Shown piece by piece: positions 20,507-33,446 of a DNA stretch of 64,000 bases. The position numbers were made by a program, and so were the translations under genes. The notes below the pieces were generated by a model. That model worked only from the letters and a program-made list of their open reading frames with translations, did not search any database and was not told the DNA's origin. The stretch comes from Lineus longissimus (lineage: Eukaryota; Nemertea; Pilidiophora; Heteronemertea; Lineidae), in the NCBI RefSeq assembly GCF_910592395.1, contig NC_088323.1, forward strand, positions 16,470,157 through 16,534,156, given 5' to 3'. The first letter of the stretch is position 1; the number at the start of each line of letters is the position of its first letter.

Positions 20507-20595
20507 TCCCAGTCACAATTGACATACCCGTTGCTCTGCGTAAGCTGTACTCAAACTCTGACCTGGTGCAGCTTAAACACGTGTTGTGTGCATAG
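20507..20595 (+). CDS. Candidate gene B, possible last exon
   Basis: The acceptor TTCCTGTATGTCCAG ends at 20506. Joined in phase 1 to 20306 it reads VPVTIDIPVALRKLYSNSDL then VQLKHVLCA, and stops at TAG 20593-20595. No AATAAA was seen close downstream. About 275 bp after the stop the 70-bp satellite starts, so the gene ends at the edge of the array or continues by alternative splicing beyond it. Confidence 0.55.
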
Positions 20596-20869
20596 CGCTG
20601 ACATGTCAAAAGCAGACCTTGCTGTACTAACAGGAAGAACATTCCAATGGCTCAATTGTTTGTTGTATTGGGTGGACGTGGACAAGTGCAGATTTTAATG
20701 CCGCCCATATAGCCAATTGAAAGACATACCCAATTTGCACTGAAATACCCTGCATAACAACAGAATATGATGCATCGAGTCAAATTGCGGGAGGTATAGC
20801 TTGAGTTGCTTCTAGTTCTACACCATTGTACCTGTTCAGCCTGAATATACACTTTGAACACAGTCGTTT

Positions 20870-23800
20870 TCCTTTGAAGCAACCTGAATAGGGAGCTCCA
20901 CATCAGGAACATTTCAGCCTTTAAAGACAACAACCTACTCTCTTTGAGACACCTTGAATAGCTAGCTCCTCATCCAGCATATCTCACCCTTTGAAGAGAG
21001 CAACCTACTGTCTTTGATACACCTTGAATAGCTAGCTCCTCATCAAGCATATCTCAGCCTTTGAAGAGAACAACCTACTATCTTTGATACACCTTGAATA
21101 GCTAGCTCCTCATCCAGCATATCTCACCCTTTGAAGAGAGCAACCTACTGTCTTTGATACACCTTGAATAGCTAGCTCCTCATCCAGTACATCTCACCCT
21201 TTGAAGAGAGCAACCTACTGTCTTTGAGACACCTTGAATAACAAGCTCCTCATCCAGTACATCTCACCCTTTGAAGAGAACATCCTACTGTCTTTGAGAC
21301 ACCTTGAATAACAAGCTCCTCATCCAGTACATCTCACCCTTTGAAGAGAACATCCTACTGTCTTTGAGACACCTTGAATAACAAGCTCCTCATCCAGTAC
21401 ATCTCACCCTTTGAAGAGAACATCCTACTGTCTTTGAGACACCTTGAATAACAAGCTCCTCATCCAGTACATCTCACCCTTTGAAGAGAACAACCTATTG
21501 TCTTTGAGACACCATGAATAGCTAGCTCCTCATCCAGTACATCTCACCCTTTGAAGTGAACATCCTACTGTCTTTGAGACACCTTGAATAGCTAGCTTCT
21601 CATCCAGCATATCTCAGCCTTTGAAGAGAACAACCTACTGTCTTTGATTCATCTTGAACAGCAAGTTCCTCATCCAGTATATCTCGGCCTTTGAAGAAAA
21701 CATCCTACTGTCTTTGATACACCGAATAACAAGCTCCTCATCCAGGACATCTCAGCCTTTGAAGAGAACATCCTACTATCTTTGAGACACCTTGAATAGC
21801 TAGCTCCTCATCCAGCATATCTCACCCTTTGAAGAGAACATCCTACTGTCTTTGAGACACCTTGAATAACAAGCTCCTCATCCAGTACATCTCACCCTTT
21901 GAAGAGAACATCCTACTGTCTTTGAGACACCTTGAATAACAAGCTCCTCATCCAGTACATCTCACCCTTTGAAGAGAACAACCTATTGTCTTTGAGACAC
22001 CATGAATAGCTAGCTCCTCATCCAGGACATCTCACCCTTTGAAGAGAACATCCTACTGTCTTTGAGACACCTTGAATAACAAGCTCCTCATCCAGTACAT
22101 CTCACCCTTTGAAGAGAACATCCTACTGTCTTTGAGACACCTTGAATAACAAGCTCCTCATCCAGTACATCTCACCCTTTGAAGAGAACAACCTATTGTC
22201 TTTGAGACACCATGAATAGCTAGCTCCTCATCCAGTACATCTCACCCTTTGAAGTGAACATCCTACTGTCTTTGAGACACCTTGAATAGCTAGCTTCTCA
22301 TCCAGCATATCTCAGCCTTTGAAGAGAACAACCTACTGTCTTTGATTCATCTTGAACAGCAAGTTCCTCATCCAGTATATCTCGGCCTTTGAAGAAAACA
22401 TCCTACTGTCTTTGATACACCGAATAACAAGCTCCTCATCCAGGACATCTCAGCCTTTGAAGAGAACATCCTACTATCTTTGAGACACCTTGAATAGCTA
22501 GCTCCTCATCCAGCATATCTCACCCTTTGAAGAGAACATCCTACTGTCTTTGATACACCTTGAATAGCTAGCTCCTCATCCAGTACATCTCACCCTTTGA
22601 AGAGAACATCCTACTGTCTTTGAGACACCTTGAATAGCAAGCTCCTCATCCAGTACATCTCACCCTTTGAAGAGAACATCCTACTGTCTTTGATACAGCT
22701 TGAATAGCTAGCTCCTCATCCAGTATATCTCATCCTTTGAAGAGAACATCCTACTGTCTTTGATACAGCTTGAATAGCTAGCTCCTCATCCAGGACATCT
22801 CACCCTTTGAAGTGAACATCCTACTGTCTTTGAAACAGCTTGAATAGCTAGCTCCTCATCCAGGACATCTCACCCTTTGAAGTGAACATCCTACTGTCTT
22901 TGATACAGCTTGAATAGCAAGCTCCTCATCCAGTACATCTCACCCTTTGAAGTGAACATCCTACTGTCTTTGAGACACCATGAATAGCTAGCTCCTCATC
23001 CAGTACATCTCACCCTTTGAAGAGAACATCCTACTGTCTTTGAGACACCATGAATAGCTAGCTCCTCATCCAGTACATCTCATCCTTTGAAGAGAACATC
23101 CTACTGTCTTTGAGACACCATGAATAGCTAGCTCCTCATCCAGTACATCTCACCCTTTGAAGAGAACATCCTACTGTCTTTGAGACACCATGAATAGCTA
23201 GCTCCTCATCCAGTACATCTCACCCTTTGAAGAGAACATCCTACTGTCTTTGAGACACCATGAATAGCTAGCTCCTCATCCAGTACATCTCATCCTTTGA
23301 AGAGAACATCCTACTGTCTTTGAGACACCTTGAATAGCTAGCTCCTCATCAAGGACATCTCAGCCTTTGAAGAGAACATCCTACTGTCTTTGATACACCT
23401 TGAATAGGAAGCTCCTCATCCAGTACATCTCACCCTTTGAAGAGAACATCCTACTGTCTTTGATTCACCATGAATAGCTAGCTCCTCATCCAGTACATCT
23501 CACCCTTTGGAGAGAACATCCTACTGTCTTTGATACACCTTGAATAGGAAGCTCCTCATCCAGTACATCTCACCCTTTGGAGAGAACAACCTATTGCCTT
23601 TGAGACACCTTGAATAGCTAGCTCCTCATCCAGCATATCTCAGCCTTTGAAGAGAACAACCTATTGCCTTTGAGACACCTTGAATAGCAAGCTCCTCATC
23701 CAGGACATCTCACCCTTTGAAGAGAGCATCCTACTGTCTTTGATACACCTTGAATAGCAAGCTCTTCATCCAGTACATCTCACCCTTTGAGGAGAACATC

Positions 23801-26800
23801 CTACTGTCTTTGAGACACCTTGAATAGCAAGCTCCTCATCCAGTACATCTCATCCTTTGGAGAGAACATCCTACTGTCTTTGAGACACCTTGAATAGCTA
23901 GCTCCTCATCCAGTACATCTCACCCTTTGAAGAGAACAACCTACTATCTTTGAGACACCTTGAATAGAAAGGTCTTCATCCAGTACATCTCATCCTTTGA
24001 AGAGAACAACCTACTCTCTTTGAGACACCTTGAATAGCAAGCTTCTCATCCAGTACATCTCACCCTTTGAAAGGAAACAACCTATTGTCTTTGAGACACC
24101 TTGAATAGCTAGCTCCTTATCCAGTATAACTCAGCCTTTAAAGAGAACATCCTACTGTCTTTGATACACCATGAATAGCTAGCTCCTCATCCAGTACATC
24201 TCACCCTTTGAAGAAGACAACCTATTGTCTTTGAGACGCCTTGAATAGCTAGCTCCTCATCCAGTACATTTCATTCTTTCATGAGAACATCTTACTGTCT
24301 TTGATACACCTTGAATAGCAAGCTCCTCATCCAGTACATTTCATTCTTTCATGAGAACATCTTACTGTCTTTGATACACCTTGAATAGCAAGCTCCTCAT
24401 CCAGTACATCTCACCCCTTGAAGAGAACAACCTATTGTCTTTGAGACACCATGAATAGCTAGCTCCTCATCCAGTACATCTCACCCTTTGAAGAGAACAA
24501 CCTATTGTCTTTGAGACACCATGAATAGCTAGTTCCTCATCCAGTACATCTCACCCTTTGAAGAGAACAACCTACTATCTTTGAAACACCATGAATAGCT
24601 AGCTCCTCATCCAGTACACCTCACCCTTTGAAGAGAACAACCTATTGTCTTTGAGACACCATGAATAGCTAGCTCCTCATCCAGTACATCTCACCCTTTG
24701 AAGAGAACAACCTATTGTCTTTGAGACACCACGAATAGCAAGCTCCTCATCCAGTACATCTCACCCTATGAAGAGAACATCCTACTGTCTTTGATACACC
24801 TTGAATAGCAAGCTTCTCATCGAGTACATCTCACCCTTTGAAGGGAACAACCTACTTTGTTTGAGACACCTTCAATAGCTAGCTTCTCGTAAAATACATT
24901 CACTCTCTGGAGAGAACAACCTATTGTCTTTGAGACAACCTGAATTGGGAGCTCCACATCCATTGCATCTCGGCCTTCGAAGAGAACATCCTACTGTCTT
25001 TGAGACGCCTTGAATAGCTAGCTCCTCATCCAGTACATTTCATTCTTTCATGAGAACATCCTACTCTTCTTGATACACCTTAAATAGCTAGCTCCTCATC
25101 CAGTACATCTCGCCCTTTGAAGAGAACATCCTACTGTCTTTGTGACACCTTAAATAGCTAGCTCCTCATCCAGGACATCTCACCCTTTGAAGAGAACATC
25201 CCACTGTCTTTAAGACATCATGAATAGCTAGCTCCTCATCCAGGACATCTTACTTTTTCGAGAGAACATCCTACTGTCTTTGATAAACCTTGAATAGCAA
25301 GCTCCTCATCCAGTACATCTCATCCTTTGAAGAGAACAACCTACTATCGTTGAGACACCATGAATAGCTAGCTCCTCATCCAGTACATCTCACCCTTTGA
25401 AGAGAACAACCTATTGTCTTTGAGACACCTTGAATATCCAGTTCCTCATCCAGTACACCTCACCCTTTGAAGTGAGCATCCTACTGTCTTCGATACACCG
25501 AATAGCAAGCTCCTCATCCAGTACATCTCACCCTTTGAAAAGAACATCCTATTGTCTTTGAGACGCCTTGAATAGCTAGCTCCTCATCCAGTACATTTCA
25601 TTCTTTCATGAGAACATCTTACTGTCTTTGATACGCCTTGAATAGCAAGCTCCTCATCCAGTACATCTCACCCTTTGAAGAGAACATCCCACTGTCTTTG
25701 AGACACCTTGAATAGCAAGCTCCTCATCCAGTACATCTCACCCTTTGAAGAGAACAACCTACTATCTTTGAGACACCTTGAATAGTTAGCTCCTTATCCA
25801 GTACATCTCACCCTTTGAAGAGAACAACCTATTGTCTTTGAGACACCATGAATAGCTAGCTCCTCATCCAGTACATCTCACCCTTTGAAGAGAACAACCT
25901 ATTGTCTTTGAGACACCATGAATAGCTAGCTCCTCATCCAGTACATCTCACCCTTTGAAGAGAACAACCTATTGTCTTTGAGACACCATGAATAGCTAGC
26001 TCCTCATCCAGTACATCTCACCCTTTGAAGAGAACAACCTATTGTCTTTGAGACACCATGAATAGCTAGCTCCTCATCCAGTACATCTCACCCTTTGAAG
26101 AGAACAACCTATTGTCTTTGAGACACCATGAATAGCTAGCTCCTCATCCAGTACATCTCACCCTTTGAAGAGAACAACCTACTATCTTTGATACACTTTG
26201 AATAGCTAGCTCCTCATCCAGTACACCTCACCCTTTGAAGAGAGCATCCTACTGTCTTTGATACACCGAATAGCAAGCTCCTCATCCAGTACATCTCACC
26301 CTTTGAAGAGAACATCCTATTGTCTTTGAGACACCTTGAATAGCTAGCTCCTCATCCAGTACATCTCACCCTTTGAAGAGAACATCCTACTGTCTTTGAG
26401 ACACCATGAATAGCTAGCTCCTCATCCAGTACACCTCACCCTTTGAAGAGAGCATCCTACTGTCTTTGAGACACTATGAATAGCTAGCTCCTCATCCAGT
26501 ACATCTCTCCCTTTCAAGAGGACAACCTATTGTCTTTGAGACACCATGAATAGCTAGCTCCTCATCCAGTACACCACACCCTTTGAAGAGAGCATCCTAC
26601 TGTCTTTTAGACACCATGAATAGCTAGCTCCTCATCCAGTACATCTCACCCTTTGAAGAGAACAACCTACTATCTTTGAGACACCTTGAATAGCTAGCTC
26701 CTTATCCAGTACAACTCACCCTTTGAAGAGAACAACCTACTATCTTTGAGACACCTTAAATAGCTAGCTCCTCATCCAGTACATCTCAACCTTTGAAGAG

Positions 26801-29800
26801 AACATCCTACTGTCTTTGTGACACCTTAAATAGCAAGCTCCTCATCCAGTATATCTCATCCTTTGAAGAGAACATCCTACTGTCTTTGATACACCTTGAA
26901 TAGCTAGCTCCTCATCCAGTATATCTCATCCTTTGAAGAGAACATCCTACTATCTTTGAGACACCTTGAATAGCTAGCTCCTCATCCAGTACATCTCACC
27001 CCTTGAAGAGAACAACCTATTGTCTTTGAGACACCATGAATAGCTAGCTCCTCATCCAGTACATCTCACCCTTTGAAGAGAACAACCTATTGTCTTTGAG
27101 ACACCATGAATAGCTAGTTCCTCATCCAGTACATCTCACCCTTTGAAGAGAACAACCTACTATCTTTGAAACACCATGAATAGCTAGCTCCTCATCCAGT
27201 ACACCTCACCCTTTGAAGAGAACAACCTATTGTCTTTGAGACACCATGAATAGCTAGCTCCTCATCCAGTACATCTCACCCTTTGAAGAGAACAACCTAT
27301 TGTCTTTGAGACACCACGAATAGCAAGCTCCTCATCCAGTACATCTCACCCTATGAAGAGAACATCCTACTGTCTTTGATACACCTTGAATAGCAAGCTT
27401 CTCATCGAGTACATCTCACCCTTTGAAGGGAACAACCTACTTTGTTTGAGACACCTTCAATAGCTAGCTTCTCGTAAAATACATTCACTCTCTGGAGAGA
27501 ACAACCTATTGTCTTTGAGACAACCTGAATAGGGAGCTCCACATCCATTGCATCTCGGCCTTCGAAGAGAACATCCTACTGTCTTTGAGACGCCTTGAAT
27601 AGCTAGCTCCTCATCCAGTACATTTCATTCTTTCATGAGAACATCCTACTCTTTTTGATACACCTTAAATAGCTAGCTCCTCATCCAGTACATCTCGCCC
27701 TTTGAAGAGAACATCCTACTGTCTTTGTGACACCTTAAATAGCTAGCTCCTCATCCAGTACATCTCGCCCTTTGAAGAGAACATCCTACTGTCTTTGTGA
27801 CACCATGAATAGCTAGCTCCTCATCCAGGACATCTTACTTTTTCGAGAGAACATCCTACTGTCTTTGATAAACCTTGAATAGCAAGCTCCTCATCCAGTA
27901 CATCTCATCCTTTGAAGAGAACAACCTACTATCGTTGAGACACCATGAATAGCTAGCTCCTCATCCAGTACATCTCACCCTTTGAAGAGAACAACCTATT
28001 GTCTTTGAGACACCTTGAATAGCCAGTTCCTCATCCAGTACACCTCACCCTTTGAAGTGAGCATCCTACTGTCTTCGATACACCGAATAGCAAGCTCCTC
28101 ATCCAGTACATCTCACCCTTTGAAAAGAACATCCTATTGTCTTTGAGACGCCTTGAATAGCTAGCTCCTCATCCAGTACATTTCATTCTTTCATGAGAAC
28201 ATCTTACTGTCTTTGATACGCCTTGAATAGCAAGCTCCTCATCCAGTACATCTCACCCTTTGAAGAGAACATCCCACTGTCTTTGAGACACCTTGAATAG
28301 CAAGCTCCTCATCCAGTACATCTCACCCTTTGAAGAGAACAACCTACTATCTTTGAGACACCTTGAATAGTTAGCTCCTCATCCAGTACATCTCACCCTT
28401 TGAAGAGAACAACCTATTGTCTTTGAGACACCATGAATAGCTAGCTCCTCATCCAGTACATCTCACCCTTTGAAGAGAACAACCTATTGTCTTTGAGACA
28501 CCATGAATAGCTAGCTCCTCATCCAGTACATCTCACCCTTTGAAGAGAACAACCTATTGTCTTTGAGACACCATGAATAGCTAGCTCCTCATCCAGTACA
28601 TCTCACCCTTTGAAGAGAACATCCTATTGTCTTTGAGACACCATGAATAGCTAGCTCCTCATCCAGTACATCTCACCCTTTGAAGAGAACAACCTATTGT
28701 CTTTGAGACACCATGAATAGCTAGCTCCTCATCCAGTACATCTCACCCTTTGAAGAGAACAACCTATTGTCTTTGAGACACCATGAATAGCTAGCTCCTC
28801 ATCCAGTACATCTCACCCTTTGAAGAGAACAACCTACTATCTTTGATACACTTTGAATAGCTAGCTCCTCATCTAGTACACCTCACCCTTTGAAGAGAGC
28901 ATCCTACTGTCTTTGATACACCGAATAGCAAGCTCCTCATCCAGTACATCTCACCCTTTGAAGAGAACATCCTATTGTCTTTGAGACACCTTGAATAGCT
29001 AGCTCCTCATCCAGTACATCTCACCCTTTGAAGAGAACATCCTACTGTCTTTGAGACACCATGAATAGCTAGCTCCTCATCCAGTACACCTCACCCTTTG
29101 AAGAGAGCATCCTACTGTCTTTGAGACACTATGAATAGCTAGCTCCTCATCCAGTACATCTCTCCCTTTCAAGAGGACAACCTATTGTCTTTGAGACACC
29201 ATGAATAGCTAGCTCCTCATCCAGTACACCACACCCTTTGAAGAGAGCATCCTACTGTCTTTTAGACACCATGAATAGCTAGCTCCTCATCCAGTACATC
29301 TCACCCTTTGAAGAGAACAACCTACTATCTTTGAGACACCTTGAATAGCTAGCTCCTTATCCAGTACAACTCACCCTTTGAAGAGAACAACCTACTATCT
29401 TTGAGACACCTTAAATAGCTAGCTCCTCATCCAGTACATCTCAACCTTTGAAGAGAACATCCTACTGTCTTTGTGACACCTTAAATAGCAAGCTCCTCAT
29501 CCAGTATATCTCATCCTTTGAAGAGAACATCCTACTGTCTTTGATACACCTTGAATAGCTAGCTCCTCATCCAGTATATCTCATCCTTTGAAGAGAACAA
29601 CCTATTGTCTTTGAGACACCATGAATAGCTAGCTCCTCATCCAGTACATCTCACCCTTTGAAGAGAACAACCTATTGTCTTTGAGACACCATGAACAGCT
29701 AGCTCCTCATCCAGTACATCTCACCCTTTAAAGAGAACATCCTACTGTCTTTGATACACCTTGAATAGCAAGCTCCTCATCCAGTATATCTCATCCTCTG

Positions 29801-32627
29801 AAGAGAACAACCTACTGTCTTTGAGACACCATGAATACCTAGCTCCTCATCCAGTACATCTCACCCTTTGAAAAGAACAACCTATTGTCTTTGAGACACC
29901 TTGAATAGCTAGTTCCTTATCCAGTACACCTCACCCTTTAAAGAGAGCTTCCTACTGTCTTTGATACACCGAATAGCAAGCTCCTCATCCAGAGTATCTC
30001 ATCCTTTAAAGAGATCATCCTACTGTCTTTGAGACACCATGAATAGCTAGCTCCTCATCCAGGACATCTTACCCTTTCGAGAGAACATCCTACTGTCTTT
30101 GATACACCGAATAGCAAGCTCCTCATCCAGTACACCTCACCCTTTGAAAAGAACATCCTATTGTCTTTGAGACGCCTTAAATAGCTAGCTCCTCATCCAG
30201 TACATTTCATTCTTTCATGAGAACATCTTACTGTCTTTGATACACCTTGAATAGCAAGCTCCTCATCCAGTGCATCTCACCCTTTGAAGAGAACATCCTA
30301 CTGTCTTTGAGACACCATGAATAGCTAGCTCCTCATCCAGTACATCTCACCCTTTGAAGAGAACAACCTATTGTCTTTGAGACACCATGAATAGCTAGCT
30401 CCTCATCCAGTACATCTCACCCTTTGAAGAGAACAACCTACTATCTTTGATACACTTTGAATAGCTAGCTCCTCATCCAGTACACCTCACCCTTTGAAGA
30501 GAGCATACTACTGTCTTTGATACACCGAATAGCAAGCTCCTCATCCAGTACATCTCACCCTTTGAAGAGAACATCCTATTGTCTTTGAGACACCTTCAAT
30601 AGCTAGCTCCTCATCCAGGACACCTCACCCTTTGAAGAGAGCATCCTACTGTCTTTGAGACACCATGAATAGCTAGCTCCTCATCTAGTACATCTCACCC
30701 TTTGAAGAGAACATCCTATTGTCTTTGAGACACCGTGAATAGCTTGCTCCTCATCCAGTACATCTCACCCTTTGAAGAGAACAACCTATTGTCTTTGAGA
30801 CACCATGAATAGCTAGCTCCTCATCCAGTACATCTCTCCCTTTCAAGAGGACTACCTATTGTCTTTGAGACACCATGAATAGCTAGCTCCTCATCCAGTA
30901 CACCTCACCCTTTGAAGAGAGCATCCTACTGTCTTTGAGACACCATGAATAGCTAGCTCCTCATCCAGTACATCTCTCCCTTTCAAGAGGACTACCTATT
31001 GTCTTTGAGACACCATGAATAGCTAGCTCCTCATCCAGTACACCTCACCCTTTGAAGAGAGCATCCTACTGTCTTTGAGACACCATGAATAGCTAGCTCC
31101 TCATCCAGTACATCTCACCCTTTGAAGAGAACAACCTACTATCTTTGAGACACCTTGAATAGCTAGCTCCTTATCCAGTACAACTTACCCTTTGAAGAGA
31201 ACAACCTACTATCTTTGAGACACCTTAAATAGCTAGCTCCTCATCCAGTACATCTCAACCTTTGAAGAGAACATCCTACTGTCTTTGTGACACCTTAAAT
31301 AGCAAGCTCCTCATCCAGTACATCTCAACCTTTGAAGAGAACAACCTGTTGTCTTTGAGACACCATGAATAGCAAGCTCCTCATCCAGTATATCTCACCC
31401 TTTGAAGAGAACATCCTACTGTCTTTGTGACACCTTAAATAGCAAGCTCCTCATCCAGTATATCTCATCCTTTGAAGAGAACAACCTGTTGTCTTTGAGA
31501 CACCATGAATAGCTAGCTCCTCATCCAGTACATCTCACCCTTTAAAGAGAGCTTCCTACTGTCTTTGATACACCGAATAGCAAGCTCCTCATCCAGAGTA
31601 TCTCATCCTTTAAAGAGAGCATCCTACTGTCTTTGAGACACCATGAATAGCTAGCTCCTCATCCAGGACATCTTACCCTTTCGAGAGAACATCCTACTGT
31701 CTTTGATACACCGAATAGCAAGCTCCTCATCCAGTACATTTCATTCTTTCATGAGAACATCTTACTGTCTTTGATACACCTTGAATAGCAAGCTCCTCAT
31801 CCAGTACATCTCACCCTTTGAAGAGAACATCCTACTGTCTTTGACACACCTTGAATAGCTAGCTCTTCATCCAGTACATCTCACTCTTTGAAGAGAACAA
31901 CCTACTATCTTTGAGACACCATGAAGAGCTAGCTCCTCATCCAGTACACCTCACCCCTTGAAGAGAACAACCTATTGTCTTTGAGACACCATGAATAGCT
32001 AGCTCCTCATCCAGTACATCTCACCCCTTGAAGAGAACAACCTATTGTCTTTGAGACACCATGAATAGCTAGCTCCTCATCCAGTACATCTCACCCTTTG
32101 AAGAGAACAACCTATTGTCTTTGAGACACCATGAATAGCTAGCTCCTCATCCAGTACATCTTACCCTTTGAAGAGAACAACCTACTATCTTTGAGACACC
32201 TTGAATAGCTAGCTTCTCATCGAGGACACCTCAGCCTTTGAAGAGAGCATCCTACTGTCTTTGAGACACCATGAATAGCTAGCTCCTCATCCAGTACATC
32301 TCACCCTTTGAAGAGAACAACCTACTATCTTTGAGACACCTTGAATAGCTAGCTCCTCATCCAGTACACCTCACCCTTTGAAGAGAGCATCCTACTGTCT
32401 TTGATACACCGAATAGCAAGCTCCTCATCCAGTACATCTCACCCTTTGAAGAGAACATCCTATTGTCTTTGAGACGCCCTGAATAGCTAGCTCCTTATCC
32501 AGTACATTTCATTCTTTCATGAGAACATCTTACTGTCTTTGATACACCTTGAATAGCAAGCTCCTCATCCAGTACATCTCACCCTTTGAAGAGAACATCC
32601 TACTGTCTTTGTGACACCTTAAATAGC
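20870..32627. repeat. 70-bp satellite array, proximal part (about 168 copies)
   Basis: Units of 70 bp contain GAATAGCTAGCTCCTCATCC, then CATCTCACCCTTTGAAGAGA, then CTGTCTTTGAGACACC. A recurrent 68-bp variant lacks two T's (ACACCGAATAGC for ACACCTTGAATAGC). The first two or three units are the most diverged, as is usual at array edges. At 21237-21480 four consecutive units are almost identical. No open frame persists because 70 is not a multiple of 3. No CENP-B-box-like motif was noticed. Confidence 0.98.
24411..29600. repeat. Tandem higher-order repeat of about 2.6 kb within the 70-bp array
   Basis: Rare variants recur in the same order with a constant offset of 2585 bp: TCACCCCTTG at 24411 and 26996, CACTCTCTGG at 24901 and 27486, TACTTTTTCG at 25251 and 27836. 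Further right the offset becomes 2655 (ATACACTTTG at 26191 and 28846; ACATCTCTCC at 26501 and 29156), meaning that one 70-bp unit was gained or lost between the copies. Similarity as an ordered block ends near 26945 and 29600. Confidence 0.92.
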
Positions 32628-33446
32628 TGTTCTGTACACGCAGATGTCCTCCACAACTCAGTCTTAACTCAGCGACAAGACGTATCTGCATAACTCGGTG
32701 ATGTCTGGAACAGCGACGATTCTCACTCATGTAGTCGTCAAGATTCCTGGTCCTCATAGATGATGCATCTGTGCTGGGAGCTGCTCAGCAATGTACGACA
32801 ACTAACGGATGCTCGAAAAGCACGTGCACGTGGAACTCAGGAACTCGGGTTTTCCACAAACTACACGCGAAAGACAGTCCGACTCACTCTGCTCAGGCCA
32901 TGCACGAATTGTCATTGCATGGGTTGGGTGAATCCTCGAAAGACAGAAGAGAAAGTCACACCCTGCACCTCTGTCATGGCTCAACTCAAAATTCGTTTTT
33001 TCGGATGCACAACTCTCACAATGTCAAATTACTCATTTGTATTGAGTACTGTTGATCACAGTGTCCCACCTCAGGTCCACCGTACTACTCGACTGCACAC
33101 CGCACAACTCCGGAGTGCATAAGACAACATTTTGCAACCACGTGCATTGGATGCCTGTATATGCTTAGTGCATCAATAGTGCATCACTGCGATCACTGCC
33201 ACTGCCGCGCCGGCACATCGGATCGATTGGCGACTGTCCTGATCCGGTCGGAGAGACCATAATGTTCTGTAGCTACTTAAGTTTGGAGTAAGTGGGAAAT
33301 ACAGGGCGACATTCGGCTGTGTTCTGTAGGGACTGTATATTTATTAAGGATTCTAAAATACAAATTCATCGCACGTGCTCTCATATCTCGCCATTGCTCG
33401 TTGTTGTCGTTACACATAAAAAACCGTCTCAACCAAATACACAACA
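32628..33446. mobile_element. Solo LTR of an LTR retrotransposon, 819 bp, inserted in the satellite
   Basis: The segment starts TGTTCTGTACACG and ends AATACACAACA, with TG...CA ends and TGTT/AACA terminal inversions. It is flanked by a perfect 5-bp duplication, ATAGC, at 32623-32627 and 33447-33451. Removing it plus one ATAGC restores an exact satellite unit. Filled and empty sites can be compared: the same satellite context without the insertion occurs around 39169 and, with one base changed, around 43149. No internal gag-pol or second LTR is present, so it is a solo LTR. A 5-bp duplication fits Gypsy, Copia or BEL-Pao elements; which one cannot be told. Short frames within it are not credible genes. 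Confidence 0.93.

Noticed and set aside
32760-33122. 120-codon open frame within the solo LTR
   Set aside because: LTRs are non-coding, the frame is one of several overlapping ones, and it shows no retroelement domain.
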